Shown piece by piece: positions 13,350 to 25,000 of a stretch of 64,000 nucleotides of DNA. The notes beneath the pieces are model-generated. The model had not been told where the DNA came from, did no database searches, and saw only the letters and a list, made by a program, of their open reading frames with translations. A program made the translations under genes and the position numbers. The stretch spans positions 53,037,389-53,101,388 of the forward strand of contig CANTUZ010000005.1 in the NCBI GenBank assembly GCA_947846985.1. Direction: 5' to 3'. The stretch comes from Fratercula arctica (Eukaryota > Chordata > Aves > Charadriiformes > Alcidae). Within the stretch, counting starts at the first letter, position 1, and each line of letters begins with the position of its first letter.

Positions 13350-14335
13350 GGGCCTTGACGCTCTTCTGTTGTGTTTGCTGTCATCCTGGAAGGGCTGGAT
13401 AGTTTATCTCATGAGATACTCTGGTATCTGCAGACCTCAGAAGGTCTCTGGAGCGTGGCCTTCGACCTAAGGCAGATGTGCTAGTTGTAGATGCTGTCTG
13501 AATTCAGGGCATTTCTCAGCAGAGTTCATTTGCAGGAATAAAAGGAGCATTCAGGAGAACATTCATCCTCTGGAAAACTTGAAGTATCAAACGTCAGAAC
13601 CTTCCGCTGGCAACCAGCCGACGTCACAGAATGTTGAACGGACAGTGGAGAAAAATCCAGAGATCTTGCGGAAAAGTGGACATTTACTCCATAGTAAATG
13701 ATGGCAGGTGTGGATCACCTCTGTGCATGAGGCCTGCGAAAGGTCTGCGCACACCTCAGTCTGTTTGAAGGTAAGAGTGCGTTTATGCCTTACAGCATCT
13801 GTTCACCCGGTTTGAATAAACCGAGTCTTGTCTGATGGACTCAGTGGCGTAGGGCTGCCACCCGTAGCAGAAATCCATCTCTGCCTCGCTGTCTACAACA
13901 TGTCACTGCCTTTCAAATCCACGTAATTCCAGACCATGCCAGATGATCCTGTGCATTCACTAATACCTTTTCTGCTGTCTACTTGGCACTGAAATCAGGT
14001 AGCATTTTCATCAATGTATTTTTCTTGAAGATTGAAAGCATTCACCGTCAGTTTTACATGTACAGCAGTTTTAATCACATTGGTTGTATGAGAGTGTCTG
14101 GTTAATTGTATATTTATTTCCATGTGTGTGATATGGTGCAATTATTTTAAAATAAGCATTTGTAAAGAATTTAATAATTTGCCCAGTGTAGCAAACCAGA
14201 TTAAAATTTGAAAGTCAAAAAGAGCTGGAATTAAATACCTGCCCCTTTTTACCTGGATGCCATTTTCCCCAGTGTTTTTGTACCGACAAGTCCCACCAGG
14301 TTATTACTTCAATAAATTCAGGCTGCTGCAGACAG
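13350..14335 (+). other. RIN3: RIN3 3' UTR and candidate poly(A) signals
   Basis: Sequence after the stop holds an AATAAA at 13815-13820, ATTAAA at 14200-14205 and 14230-14235, and AATAAA at 14311-14316. Which is used cannot be told. The AT-rich, T/A-run character from 14.0 to 14.2 kb favours one of the later sites, giving a UTR near 0.9-1.0 kb. Confidence 0.5.
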
Positions 14336-17300
14336 AACTTGCTAATTCTCCTTTCTACCTGTGCTTCCAGTCATTCGGTCATCGCAGACTTAAATTTCCC
14401 TGCAAACCTAAACTCCCACAGAACAGATTGAACCAACACAAAAATGCTTTTTCATGAAATTTGAAAACAATTTTTCAGAACGGAAGCGTGAGCCTTAATT
14501 GCAAGACAGGTCCATTGTCTTCTGATTGCCTTCATTCAGGCAAGATTCCTGCTACGAAGACGAGAGACTGGATTGTCTGTGTGCGGGAGGCAAGCAACCT
14601 CCTCTGCAGCTGCACAAACTTGGGATCAGGCCTCGCAAAGCTCTGATTAGAAAGAAATGGTGGTTTACTGTGGGTTTTGCTGAAAGATGCTGTTGTTTCC
14701 TTCCACTAACATTCAAAAAAGAATTGTGACGTGTTGGGCCGACTTGCCCAAAGTCCCTGCCTTACTCCTGAACCTCCAGAGGCAAAATGGTATTGCGTGT
14801 AGCTCGTCACTCTCTCAGTCTCTGAGGCTGGAAATGTCCATGTCTACGTGCCCCCGCTGTAGCATGCACTGGCCAAATCTGCATACGGAAAGCAAACCAG
14901 CGCTGTGCCTCCGCCAGCCTGGGCTGTGTGCATGGCTTCGCAGGAAGGGAAAACAACCAAGAATGAGGAACAGTGAATAACAGCAATCTTGGTTTCGAGG
15001 GCATCACGTGTAGAGCTTGCAGTGTGTGACACTGGCACTGAGCTGCATCCACATTCATGGTTATTTCTGCTCACATGCAGCTGTCAGCACCTCCGCCTTG
15101 CCCCTGGGCAGCTCACCCGCAGGATGCCAGAGCAGGACTCTCCCTCGTGCTGCCATTAGCCTCGTGCAGGGCAGCGTGCTCCTGCTGGGAGCCCGGGCTG
15201 CTCTCAAGGTAGCACTCGGGATGCCATGACCAAACCTGAGGTACAGGTTTCCAGTACCGATCTGCCTGTCCCCATCCCCAGGGAGGTGCCTGATGCCTGG
15301 GACTGGGGCTGCCCCCGGTGATCTCCACTGTAGCAGTCGGACAGGCACCCAGGGAGCCCCCATGGACCCCTGGGAGCTGCTGGCCTTGCTGCCCCAACAG
15401 CAGCTTCCTCGTGTCCATCCTACAGGCTGCCGCAAGGACATCAGCTCTCACTCTTCTGCTGCCCTGCCCTGGATGTCAAGCATTGATGGCTCAGCACAGG
15501 CCCTCACCGGGGAGCTGAGTACAGGGTCCCCTGGGCACTCCGGCTGTGAGGCAGCATGTCCTCACCCTGCCTGGCTCCTCAGCCCACCGCCATCCCCGTC
15601 TGGTGGAAGCACTGACAGCAAGTCCCTGACACACAGCACAGGGGCAGGTTGTCCTGTTCCCACTGTAGGTCTCACCACTGATGTCCCTGTGTCCTGAGGG
15701 CTAATCTGCTCCATGTTGGCCATACCGACAACAATCTTGGCTGTCACTCCTGGGGCTGTGGCAGCAGGAGGATCCAACGTCTGGGCAGCATCAACTATGA
15801 ACCTTCCTTTCTTCTCAAACCCACCCCCAAGACCCACACTCTCCAAATCCTCCATTTTGCACCCACTAGTCCCAAAGAAGGCCCTCACCTGCTTCTTGCC
15901 TCCCTTCCCCACCCAAACCAGGGCCCAGACTAGATCTCTGACCCACCTCCCACCGGCCTCCTCACCCTCCTTGGTAGGACTCCGAGCCATGTACCCACCT
16001 CACCTCCCACCACCTGTGCATAGGTATCACACTGCGTGGGGTCCACGTATGGTGGGACAGGGGGTCCCCAGCACCAGACCCAGAGATGTGGGCGGGGAGG
16101 TCTCACCAGCAGCTTAGTTGTGCCGTGGCTCCTGCAAGTTATTTTAAGCCCTAGGAGCAAAGATGTATATGTCTGCCAAAGTCCTTGGCCTGATCGGGTT
16201 ATCTTTATACTGTAACATGCCATGTTACATGTTAATGAGCCTACAGTAATCTGATGAGGATAAGGCTAAAGTAGAAACACGCAAGGAAGGAAGCTAGGAC
16301 TGATCTTCTGCTGGATATTTCCGGAGAGCAACTGGACTTTGCACTGGCCAGGGACAAGCAACAGATTGATGAAGTGAAGCGCTCCGGCCCCTCGCAGCGT
16401 GCTGGGACATCTGAGTCAGCAGCTGGACCTGGGGGCAAGGGGAACTGTGCCTTGTACGGCTGGTCAGTGGAGCACATGGAAACCGTGACAGCGCTAAATC
16501 ACTGCAATCCAAATGGGCTCAGACTAAAATTTGCCAAAGCCTAGTCCCAAAATCAGACCTGCAGGTCCCAGTTTTCAAAATGTGTGGAGTGCCAGCTGAA
16601 TTTCTCTCAGCTTTTACAAAGGCTCTCAAATTGCACGTGCAACATTTTCCTCTGGCGTAACCACTGCAAAGCTCTGATTTGATTTGCAAAGGTTGCCGTG
16701 GCTCTCCCAAACTCAGAGGCTGTTGAGAGTAATGCGAGTTCCCGTGCCTGGCGGCGACCGCCCGGAAGGAAATCCCTCTGCTGGGGCTCGGTGCAGAGCA
16801 GGGCTTGCTCAGAGGCCCTGGGGCACCTGGCCTTTTTGGTCACGTTGCTTAACATACATCTCTGGGGCACAGGGGCTCCTCCAGGACCCAACCACAGCTG
16901 TCCCTTGTCAGAGAACACGAGGTGGGAGATGACACAAATGAGGGGGTCCTGGAGGACCCAGGACAGAGATGGCTGCCACCTCTCTGGACTCAGAGCTCTG
17001 TGGTGGGACCCAGGCTCTGCCTGCACTGGGGTCATAGAACCATAGAATGGTTCGGGTCGGAAGGGACCTTAAAGATCATCTAGTTCCACCCCCTGCCCTG
17101 GGCAGGGACACCTCCCACCAGACCAGGCTGCTCAAAGCCCCATCCAGCCTGGCCTTGAACACCTCCAGGGATGGGGCAGCCACAGCTTCTCTGGGCAACC
17201 TGGGCCAGGGGCTCACCATGCCCATGGTGAAAAATTTCTTCCTAATATCTAATCCAAATCTCCCCTCTTTCAGTTTAAAGTGGTTACCCCTCACAGAATC

Positions 17301-20300
17301 ACTACACCCCCTGATAGCGAGTCCCTCCCCAACTTTCTTATAAGCCCCCTTCAGGTACTGGAAGGGGCTCTAAGGTCTCCCCGGAGCCTTCTCTTCTCCA
17401 GGCTGAACCCCCCCAACTCTCTCAGCCTGTCCTCACAGCAGAGGGGCTCCAGCCCTATGGGTCCCGCAGCCCAGGGTGATGCAGGAACAGCCTGTCTGGA
17501 ACAAACGTGCTGCTGTTTTGGTGACCCCGGCACAGCTCTGAGTCCCCAGCGCGGAGACTGCTGCAGAGGTGCAGTGTATCCCTCCATCTGCAGCCTGGAG
17601 ACCGGGGTCCTGTGACGCTTTGGGCTGGTATCTGACATTTCATGTGGCGAGAAAAAAAATATCAAATGTGGGAATGAAATGGGTGGTTTTAAATGCTCTG
17701 TGGGATTTTATCCATTTTGCCATGGGGTTTCCTCATGCTGCAGCCCAGGTGAGGAGGAAGCAGTCCAGTCTGGTGATCTGTGGCTTCCCCTGGTTAGTCA
17801 AGATGGTCACGCCGTGACTCATGCTCTGGCCCTCACATGACCCATCACCAGACAAGAGTGTTTCAGGAGACTTTGACCAAGTAGGGTTGTGCAATCCCGC
17901 CCGGGCCTCCTCAAACACTCATTTGCTGAGAAACGTTGTGCAACAATCACTCATGTACTCACAAGGAAAGGATGCCAGAGTGAGGGAGAGGAAGAGGGAG
18001 GCCTGCTGAACCTGGCAACTTCTGCAAAGAAAAAATAAAAACCCGAGCGGGTGCTTCGTGCCCAGAGCTGGTTTAACGCCACTTTGCACCCAGCGATGGG
18101 ATCTGTCAATAATTCACTGAAATAATTACACCGGCAGGTCACATATAATCTGAAATAAAAGCCATTGAAATCAAAGGCAGTTTTCCTGCGGAACTCAAGA
18201 GCTTTTGGGCATCATCATGTATCAGTCACCACCTGTACTTTGAAACCCGGCACAAGACTGGCTTTTTTCCACAGGCCTGTGGAGTGACTGAGGCTGGCAT
18301 GGAGCCCTGGAGGTGGCTGGTCTAAGCCCTCCCAAAGCAGGGCTGTCTCCTGGGGTTGCTCAGGGCCCCCTCCTTTCAGTCTTGGAGACTCCACAGCCTC
18401 ACTGGGGCCCTGTTCCAGCCTTTCAACTTGTTTTCCTCCTGCCCAGCTGGTGCGAAGGCCCTGCCTCTCCCACCAAAGCCCCCCTTGGACAGATGTTGCT
18501 ACTGGGGGACACGGGCCAGCTCTGCCCGCTGTGCATGGGATTACAGAGCTGGACTCGTTCTGTTGTCTCCCATCTCTTTCGGGGTATCATGTCCCTGGGA
18601 AGGAAGCGTCCTCCGATTCAGAACTGCCTGAGCTCTTGGCACGAAATGCTGCTCTGTCAGGGCTTCAGCTTCAGGTTCCTGTCCCTCTGCTGCTCCTCCA
18701 TCCCTGCTCCCCCGGGGCAGAGGCTGAGCACAGGCATGAGAGGCCTCCAGCCCCGAGCTGGGCACAGCGCCTCGGCACTGACCGTACGCCGTCCTGGTGA
18801 GAGGAGACGCAACTTGCTTTGGACAGAGCTACAATACTACTACTTACTGAAATCCCTAAAAAAGCGCATTATCTCCAACTCTAGGTGAACTGCCTTCTGC
18901 TTTATGGCTAGTAGAGATGGGAGGACGGGTACATGCGCTCCGAATAAAACTGTGTCCATGTAAATTTGCATTATTTAGATTATTTGCCATAGAAATAGTC
19001 AGCACACAGTGCCCTATGGAGGCTGATCATGCCTGCTGCCCGCCAGGCCCTCTCAAAGGAAGGGTGACGAGCTGCCATGAGGAGCAGGATGTCGGGCGGA
19101 AACACATGGCAGATTTGGCACAGAACGGCTGGGAAAAGGGTCTCAAACCCCTGTTTCTAACAACAATGAGGAGGAGGAGGACAGGAAGAGCTGTCTGGTG
19201 TGGATGGCGCTCTTCCCAGCGCTCATGGATAAACACAACTATTCTGCTCAGGGAAGGTTTTTGTAAATAACACGGCCTCAACTTTGCCCTGTTCTGCCCA
19301 GTGATGACGATTTGCTGGGAACCTGACAGTTTTATGTATTTTGCAGAAGTTAATCCCGCTCCCCAGCATTCTAGGAATGGCAGCTTGGGCAGCCGCATGC
19401 CTGCAGGAAGATTGAGGGCGTCTCCACTTGCCCAATGCACCGCAAGACACTCTGGCGTAAGACTGACCTTGCACAATCCTGAAAGGCTTCTCCTACCATC
19501 CCAAAATAAACAGCCTGCCATGCAGGCACTAAGCCTGTGTGCTGCTATTTGGAGGCCTTAAAACAAATTCATCGATCAGCGCAGGTGAAGGTTGGTGGTT
19601 TTTTTTTTCTGCAGGGCTGTTCCTCGAGTGACTGCAAAGGACACGGGTCTCTGGATACTAAGTGGAAATTCAATAGCGAATTAATGCATTTTGAGAAGCA
19701 TGGATAAGAACCTGCTGTATCTCAGATGGGGTTGTGGGTGCAGTGACATCTTCAGATGGCCTCTCTCCTTCATTTCAGCTCATCGGGGAAGGGGTAACAT
19801 GACCACGGGTAGCATTCAGGACGGTGAAGCTCCAGAAATCACTCTTGCAGGAGGAAAACAGAACAAAACCCCACTCTCTCACATTTCAGCTTTGCATCCT
19901 CAGAGCTACAGGCATCTGCAGGAGGGCCAGGGCAGTTGACGTTAATAGGGTACAAGAGCCACCTGGGTGTCAGTAATGTGGAAAATGAAAACATGTGCTA
20001 GCAGCTGATCTTTCATCTAGTAATTACTTTTTGAGGCCCACTTAGTATGGCTGGAGACTTTTGGCTGTAAAGTGATGCCATCTGTGAAGAATCTGGAGAG
20101 CTTTTTTTCCCCCTCTGCATTCTAGATATGAAAATCCAAAAGCCTCTTCTGAATATTTCAGAAGAAAATGAGTATTTTTAAGGGGTGAAGAAAAGTGTTA
20201 AAACTATGAGTTGATGATGCTAAGTGCCTGAGAAGCAGCCTGGATTTCCAGGGCAGAGAACAATTCTAAAAGCAGAGATGCGTAAAACTTAGCAGATGTA

Positions 20301-21230
20301 ATGTATATATACAAACAGGGCTTTGAAAGAGTTATTTTCCCTGTTCTTGCAAAGTGACTGGGGGCTCCTGGTATGCTCTTCTGTGACAGCAGCCAGGCTG
20401 CCTGGAAGTGTGTGGACAACCCTTCCTCCTGCCATCCAGGGAACACCTGCAACACACTTGGGCACACAAGAATTTCATACTCTTATTTTTATATTTCTGC
20501 TAAAAAAAACCCCACCCAGCTTTACAGCTGAAACGAAACAAGAAACAACCGAAAAGCATCAAATATCTGAAGTTTCAAGAATTCCCATGCTGTAAACTTT
20601 CATTTCTTCATTCAGTAAAGCCAAGTTCCACCTGGTTTTTAGCTTATCCCTTCCATCATGACACTGGTTGTTCCCTGGGGATTGCTCTCCTTCACTCACT
20701 CAGCAGACACCTGAAAGCACTAATGCTCCCGCCTTTATCTGGCTCTTCCTTATATAAATGTAATTTCAGCTCCTCTGAGCGTAGCTACCTAGAACTTTCT
20801 TCATCCTGCAGACACAGGCTTAGCTGTCTCCAAAGTTTTTCCTTGTCCCATGGAGATGAGGTCATTTTGCATGTTTTAACCTACTCTGGAAAGAACCCTG
20901 AAGCACTGCTGTACCCTGTCTCTACACATAAAAAGGTATGAGCAATCTGAAGCTATTTTAAATCACCTCATAACCTCTAATTTGTTCCTCTGCCTGTCAT
21001 TTACTGAGTCACCTCTAAGGAGTGGCACCTTTGAATGTGATTTTGGGCTTTTGGTTTGGGATTTTTTCGTTCTTGTTTGGTTTGTTTTGGATTCGGCATT
21101 TTTATTTTTTGAGATGACCTGCTTTATAAAAGGCTTATAGGGATAGATAACCTTTTAATGCAACGTCGTAAAATTAATTAGCTCTCATTCAAAGACACAA
21201 GATGTATAACACTGTATTACCCTGTAGGCT
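14336..21230. other. RIN3-LGMN tail-to-tail intergenic region
   Basis: No gene was recognised. From about 14.9 to 19.5 kb the sequence is clearly more GC-rich than its surroundings, and open frames up to 191 codons occur on both strands without family resemblance, as expected where stop codons are rare. Apart from one CR1 tail at 17.0-17.5 kb, I see only unique sequence. An unannotated non-coding RNA cannot be excluded. Confidence 0.7.
17033..17460 (-). mobile_element. CR1 LINE, 5'-truncated 3' tail
   Basis: On the + strand the element starts with the CR1 3' terminal repeat, seen as CATAGAACCATAGAATGG, then GGAAGGGACCTTAAAGATCA. The reverse-complement orientation means the LINE is on the - strand. 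The - strand still encodes pieces of the end of the CR1 reverse-transcriptase ORF ('[18 protein letters not shown]', 'GRFGLDIRKKFFTMG'), now in different frames. The 5' limit near 17460 is where the similarity fades. The avian type of this repeat is one basis for assigning the window to a bird. Confidence 0.93.
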
Positions 21231-21234
21231 GATG

Positions 21235-21965
21235 AAACCGTCAATTTTACTTTTATTCACAGGCAGCTCTTGTACTCTATGACTTCCCACAGGTTTGCAT
21301 GTATATACACTTCATTGTAGCATACTAGTGCTAAATTTACAGCATTAGATATTTGTGTTTTTGTTTGGGAAACAGTGTTTTCTACCCACCAAGACTGTTA
21401 CTGTTCACAGTTTAACTGCGCTGTTCACATCTGATAGTTCTTGAATGCAACTCAATTCTTTAAACTGTTAAGGAGTTAAAGCTTAAAGAACAAGCTTTGG
21501 TTTCTTCACTCTTCAACCAATCTGCAAATTAGTCACTGTAATGAAATTCATTAACCTTTTTTAAAAAGCTAATAGTTAGCAATAGTATAAAATTGTTTTC
21601 CAGGATTAATGACTTAATGTTTAAATTTAACATAGATTTAGCAATCACCGATAGGTGTAGGTGGCTTGTAGTGTTCATCCAGGGATTCTTAAAAGCACTG
21701 TGCTTTGAAACAAATCATCCATCTTGAAAGCTCCAGGTGGTCGCCAAAATGCCTCTGTGAAACCAGCAAGCTGTCAGCAGGTGGGGGTGCAGGGGACAGC
21801 ACTGGCAAGTGCTTTGCTGCTCATGGTCAGGAGCCTCAGCTCCCAGCACAGTTCCAGTACAGTGGATGACTCTCTTCATGTTGGCATGCATGTAAAGTCT
21901 GGATTATTACAGTTACAAAAAGTTATTATTGGTACTAAGGGTTATATTAAGGACTGTTGTTTCCA
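21235..21965 (-). other. LGMN: LGMN 3' UTR with poly(A) signal
   Basis: The UTR follows the LGMN stop codon on the - strand. The first AATAAA downstream of the stop (TTTATT on +) is at 21252-21257, giving a UTR of about 730 nt. A second AATAAA lies at 21101-21106 and could extend it by 150 nt. The UTR is AT-rich with no recognised repeat. Confidence 0.6.
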
Positions 21966-22005
21966 TCAATAACCAAGGCACACTTGATCCATGGCCAGGC
22001 GTATT
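21966..22005 (-). CDS. LGMN: LGMN coding exon 14 (last): C-terminus
   Basis: The acceptor CTCTGTTGCAG precedes this exon. The 40 nt complete the split Arg codon and encode [12 protein letters not shown] followed by TGA. This is the conserved end of the prodomain, including the last Cys. It is too short to be found as an open frame and was found by looking for the 'MDxVCLG' ending. Confidence 0.93.
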
Positions 22006-25000
22006 CTGCAACAGAGAACAATAATGATGAGAAATCCTTCAGGTGTCTGTTCTCAAACTGTTTCCCAAACTGACTGCAGCGGGATGCCACCAGGAGTGGG
22101 GGCAGCAGTTCTTCACCTTCTGGGTTGCGTGTGCACGCTGCCTAAACTACCAGTCTGTCCTCCCATTCCCTACTCCTCTGTTTTCCTCCCTCCCTTTTCT
22201 TCCTCTTGTGTGACTCACAAGCTGAGATCCCATCCTCTGTCACAAACTCCCAAGACTGATTTCAATGCCATGCTTCCCTTGCCCCAACTGCACCACCACA
22301 AGGCTGAGCCTGGACCATTATTTCCCTGCTTTCTCACCACATGCTCACAGCTGAAGACCCTAGGAGCATATTCCCTTTCCGCAGCAGAACCCAGCAGTGC
22401 CATGGTGTTCTGAGCCAGCAGCTGGGCGGGCAGAGGAGAAAATACAGCAGTTCCCAACCTGGCTTCAGTGTACGATCATACAGGAACTACAGGACAACAC
22501 CTGTGTCCTGTAAAACACGCCAGCCATGCAGTGCAGTGGGATCCTCCTACTGGCTATAATTTCCCCTGAGGGTCTTCCAACAGGGAAATTAAAGGGTTAC
22601 TGGGGAACTGGGAACTGGATCATTATGAGTGGGAGGGAACTAATAATGATGTGTTTTCCAAAATTAGCATTCATAACTTTAGAGTCATACTTTTACTGAC
22701 AAAATAGTCAACAGAGTAGAACAAGTGAGCAGCCTTGTCATGCTTCATCTGCCTATCGGCTTCCACTCTTCTAGCCACAGTGTCTGGGAACCCATTACCT
22801 GTCTATGGGGTATCCTCCTTCACAAACGTTGACCAGGGCATACAGCTGTCTCAGTGCATACTCGTACTGAAATAAACAAACATTGTTAATAATGTCAATG
22901 ATGAAGAGCAGGTATGGTTTATCCAAACTAAATTACGGACGTAATTGAGGTGTGTTTATTTGCTGGTCTTGACAACGCAGTACTAGGTTTAATGGATCTT
23001 CTGCATACTTTGCTCTCTGAACTTCATTAGGTAAATTCAGCTGCTGCTGCACAATGCCCCCTTAGGTAAGGCTCACCAATCTAACCAACTTCATTCAAAA
23101 ACACCCACAAAAAACAAACAAAAAAACACTAAAGAGGAACTAAAAGTTTAACAGAGCAATGTGGCCTCCTAACAGCCTGGTTGATTAGAAGCTCCAACTG
23201 AAGGAGCGCATCTGCTTTTGATTTGCATACAGTACTTAAAGCTTGACTAACTGCCAGACAATCCCATTGCTTTCTGCTAAAATAAATTTATTTGCTGTTG
23301 ACTCATCCTACCACACACCACTCTCTGCTTAGGTTATCTTGCCTGACATCAGGACTGGGTTTTCAGGACTAGAAACTGACCTCTCTTATTCTTGTCTAAA
23401 CAATGGTTAGAAAAACAGGATTTGATGCTCAACTGGGATCCCAGGAAGACTAGACAGTAATGAAACCCCTAGACTAAAAAGTGGCTCTCAGGAATTCAAC
23501 AAGACCATGGATGTAGCAGCTAGGCTACTGCAAGGAGCTACGCAACACGCAGTCGTAATGTAGAAATGTGAATGTACTAGGGCTATGAATTCACAGCGGT
23601 GGTGCTGCTTCTCTGTTTTGCTAGTAGAGATGCTTCGAGCAGAAATACAGCATGACTTCTTTAATATTGGGATTTTTGGGGAGGGAGCTGATGAAGGGAC
23701 AGCACTAACTAGTAAAAGGTAAGGATTATTTCTGGTTTTGATTTTAGTAATCTTCTTGCTTATCTACAGGCGTAGTGGAAGTGGTTTCCTGCTTCCAAAA
23801 ACATTACTCACACCCTCCAAAACTAAGCTGTAAGACTGCCCCCAAGCTAGCTTTTTAATAAAAGCTGATTTTGCAGACCTCCTTAAGACTACTGGGCCTG
23901 TTTTACTGGTACGCATATCAGGTTATATCTAATGCTTGACTTACCAAGGGCAAGTGCCAGTTGAAGCAATGAGCTTTGAAGTGGTTCACCGCAGACTGGT
24001 AGCAGTCATAATTGCTGATGGTCAATCTGTCTGACAGAATTTCGTTGGTCTGTTCTTTTGATCCTGTTACTAATGTGATGATCTTTTGCATGGATTCTTG
24101 GATAAATTCTTTCACCTGCACATAAAACAACAAGAACTTAAAACATGCTTTTTCTAAAGCTAATTTGAAGACTTTGAATTAAATTTCCCTTTTCCAAACG
24201 TCCCTCAACTCTTGGGCTCTTTAAAGAACCCAATTTGCCATTTATTTTTAGCCCAGTCTTTTGAACCTGTCTCAACACACCAGTGAAAACTAGGGAGACA
24301 GACTCCTGGCACCCAAAATCACTCACTGTCCTTCTGGTGTTCTGCCAGAAGACAGACAACAGCAATACTGGCTACCATTCTGCAGGAGCTATTTGACTGG
24401 GAGACTTCCCAGCAAGAATTCCTTTGGATGCAGATGAGGAATTTCCTGACAATAGAAGCTGTGAGACTAACTTTTACACGTGCTTACACTTGCCTAGATA
24501 ATCACTACTGAATGTGCCTTGTGGAACAGGTGGCTGAATTTTAAAGGAAGAGTAAACCATCAGTCAGAATTTTGTTGCAATTTTCAAAAACTGGAAGCAG
24601 TCTCTCGATCTGACCTGATACGTAGTTTGAACTTTTTATATTTTTTTGCATACCTCCAGGTGTGTTTTCATCTCTGCAGCAATCTTCTTAGCCTCGCGAA
24701 TGTCATTGGTAGCCATCAGCTTTCGTTTCATGATTGCAAGAGGTACATCAGGACTAGGAGTCAGGTCGTAGTGTTCTACAGGTGGCAGAGAAATGGGGAT
24801 AGATTTCTTCCCCATGCCCTGAAACTGCATCACTTTCATGGAGGAGATGCTCTGAAGGTTAGAAAGGAAACAAATGGAAAGTGTCAATCACTCCAGTAGG
24901 TAGTCTGTCTTTGGTTTGCCATGCAAACCTAACTCCCTAAACTTGCTTTATTAGAGAAAATAAAGGAGATCAGAAGGTTGTAAGTGTGTGTGCATGCGCA

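Noticed and set aside
17351..17665. - strand frame with '[18 protein letters not shown]'
   Set aside because: This part is CR1, and the rest of the frame runs into unrelated flanking sequence.
18313..18888. 191-codon + strand open frame in the GC-rich block
   Set aside because: The composition is that of GC-rich non-coding DNA, other frames overlap it on both strands, and there is no family resemblance.
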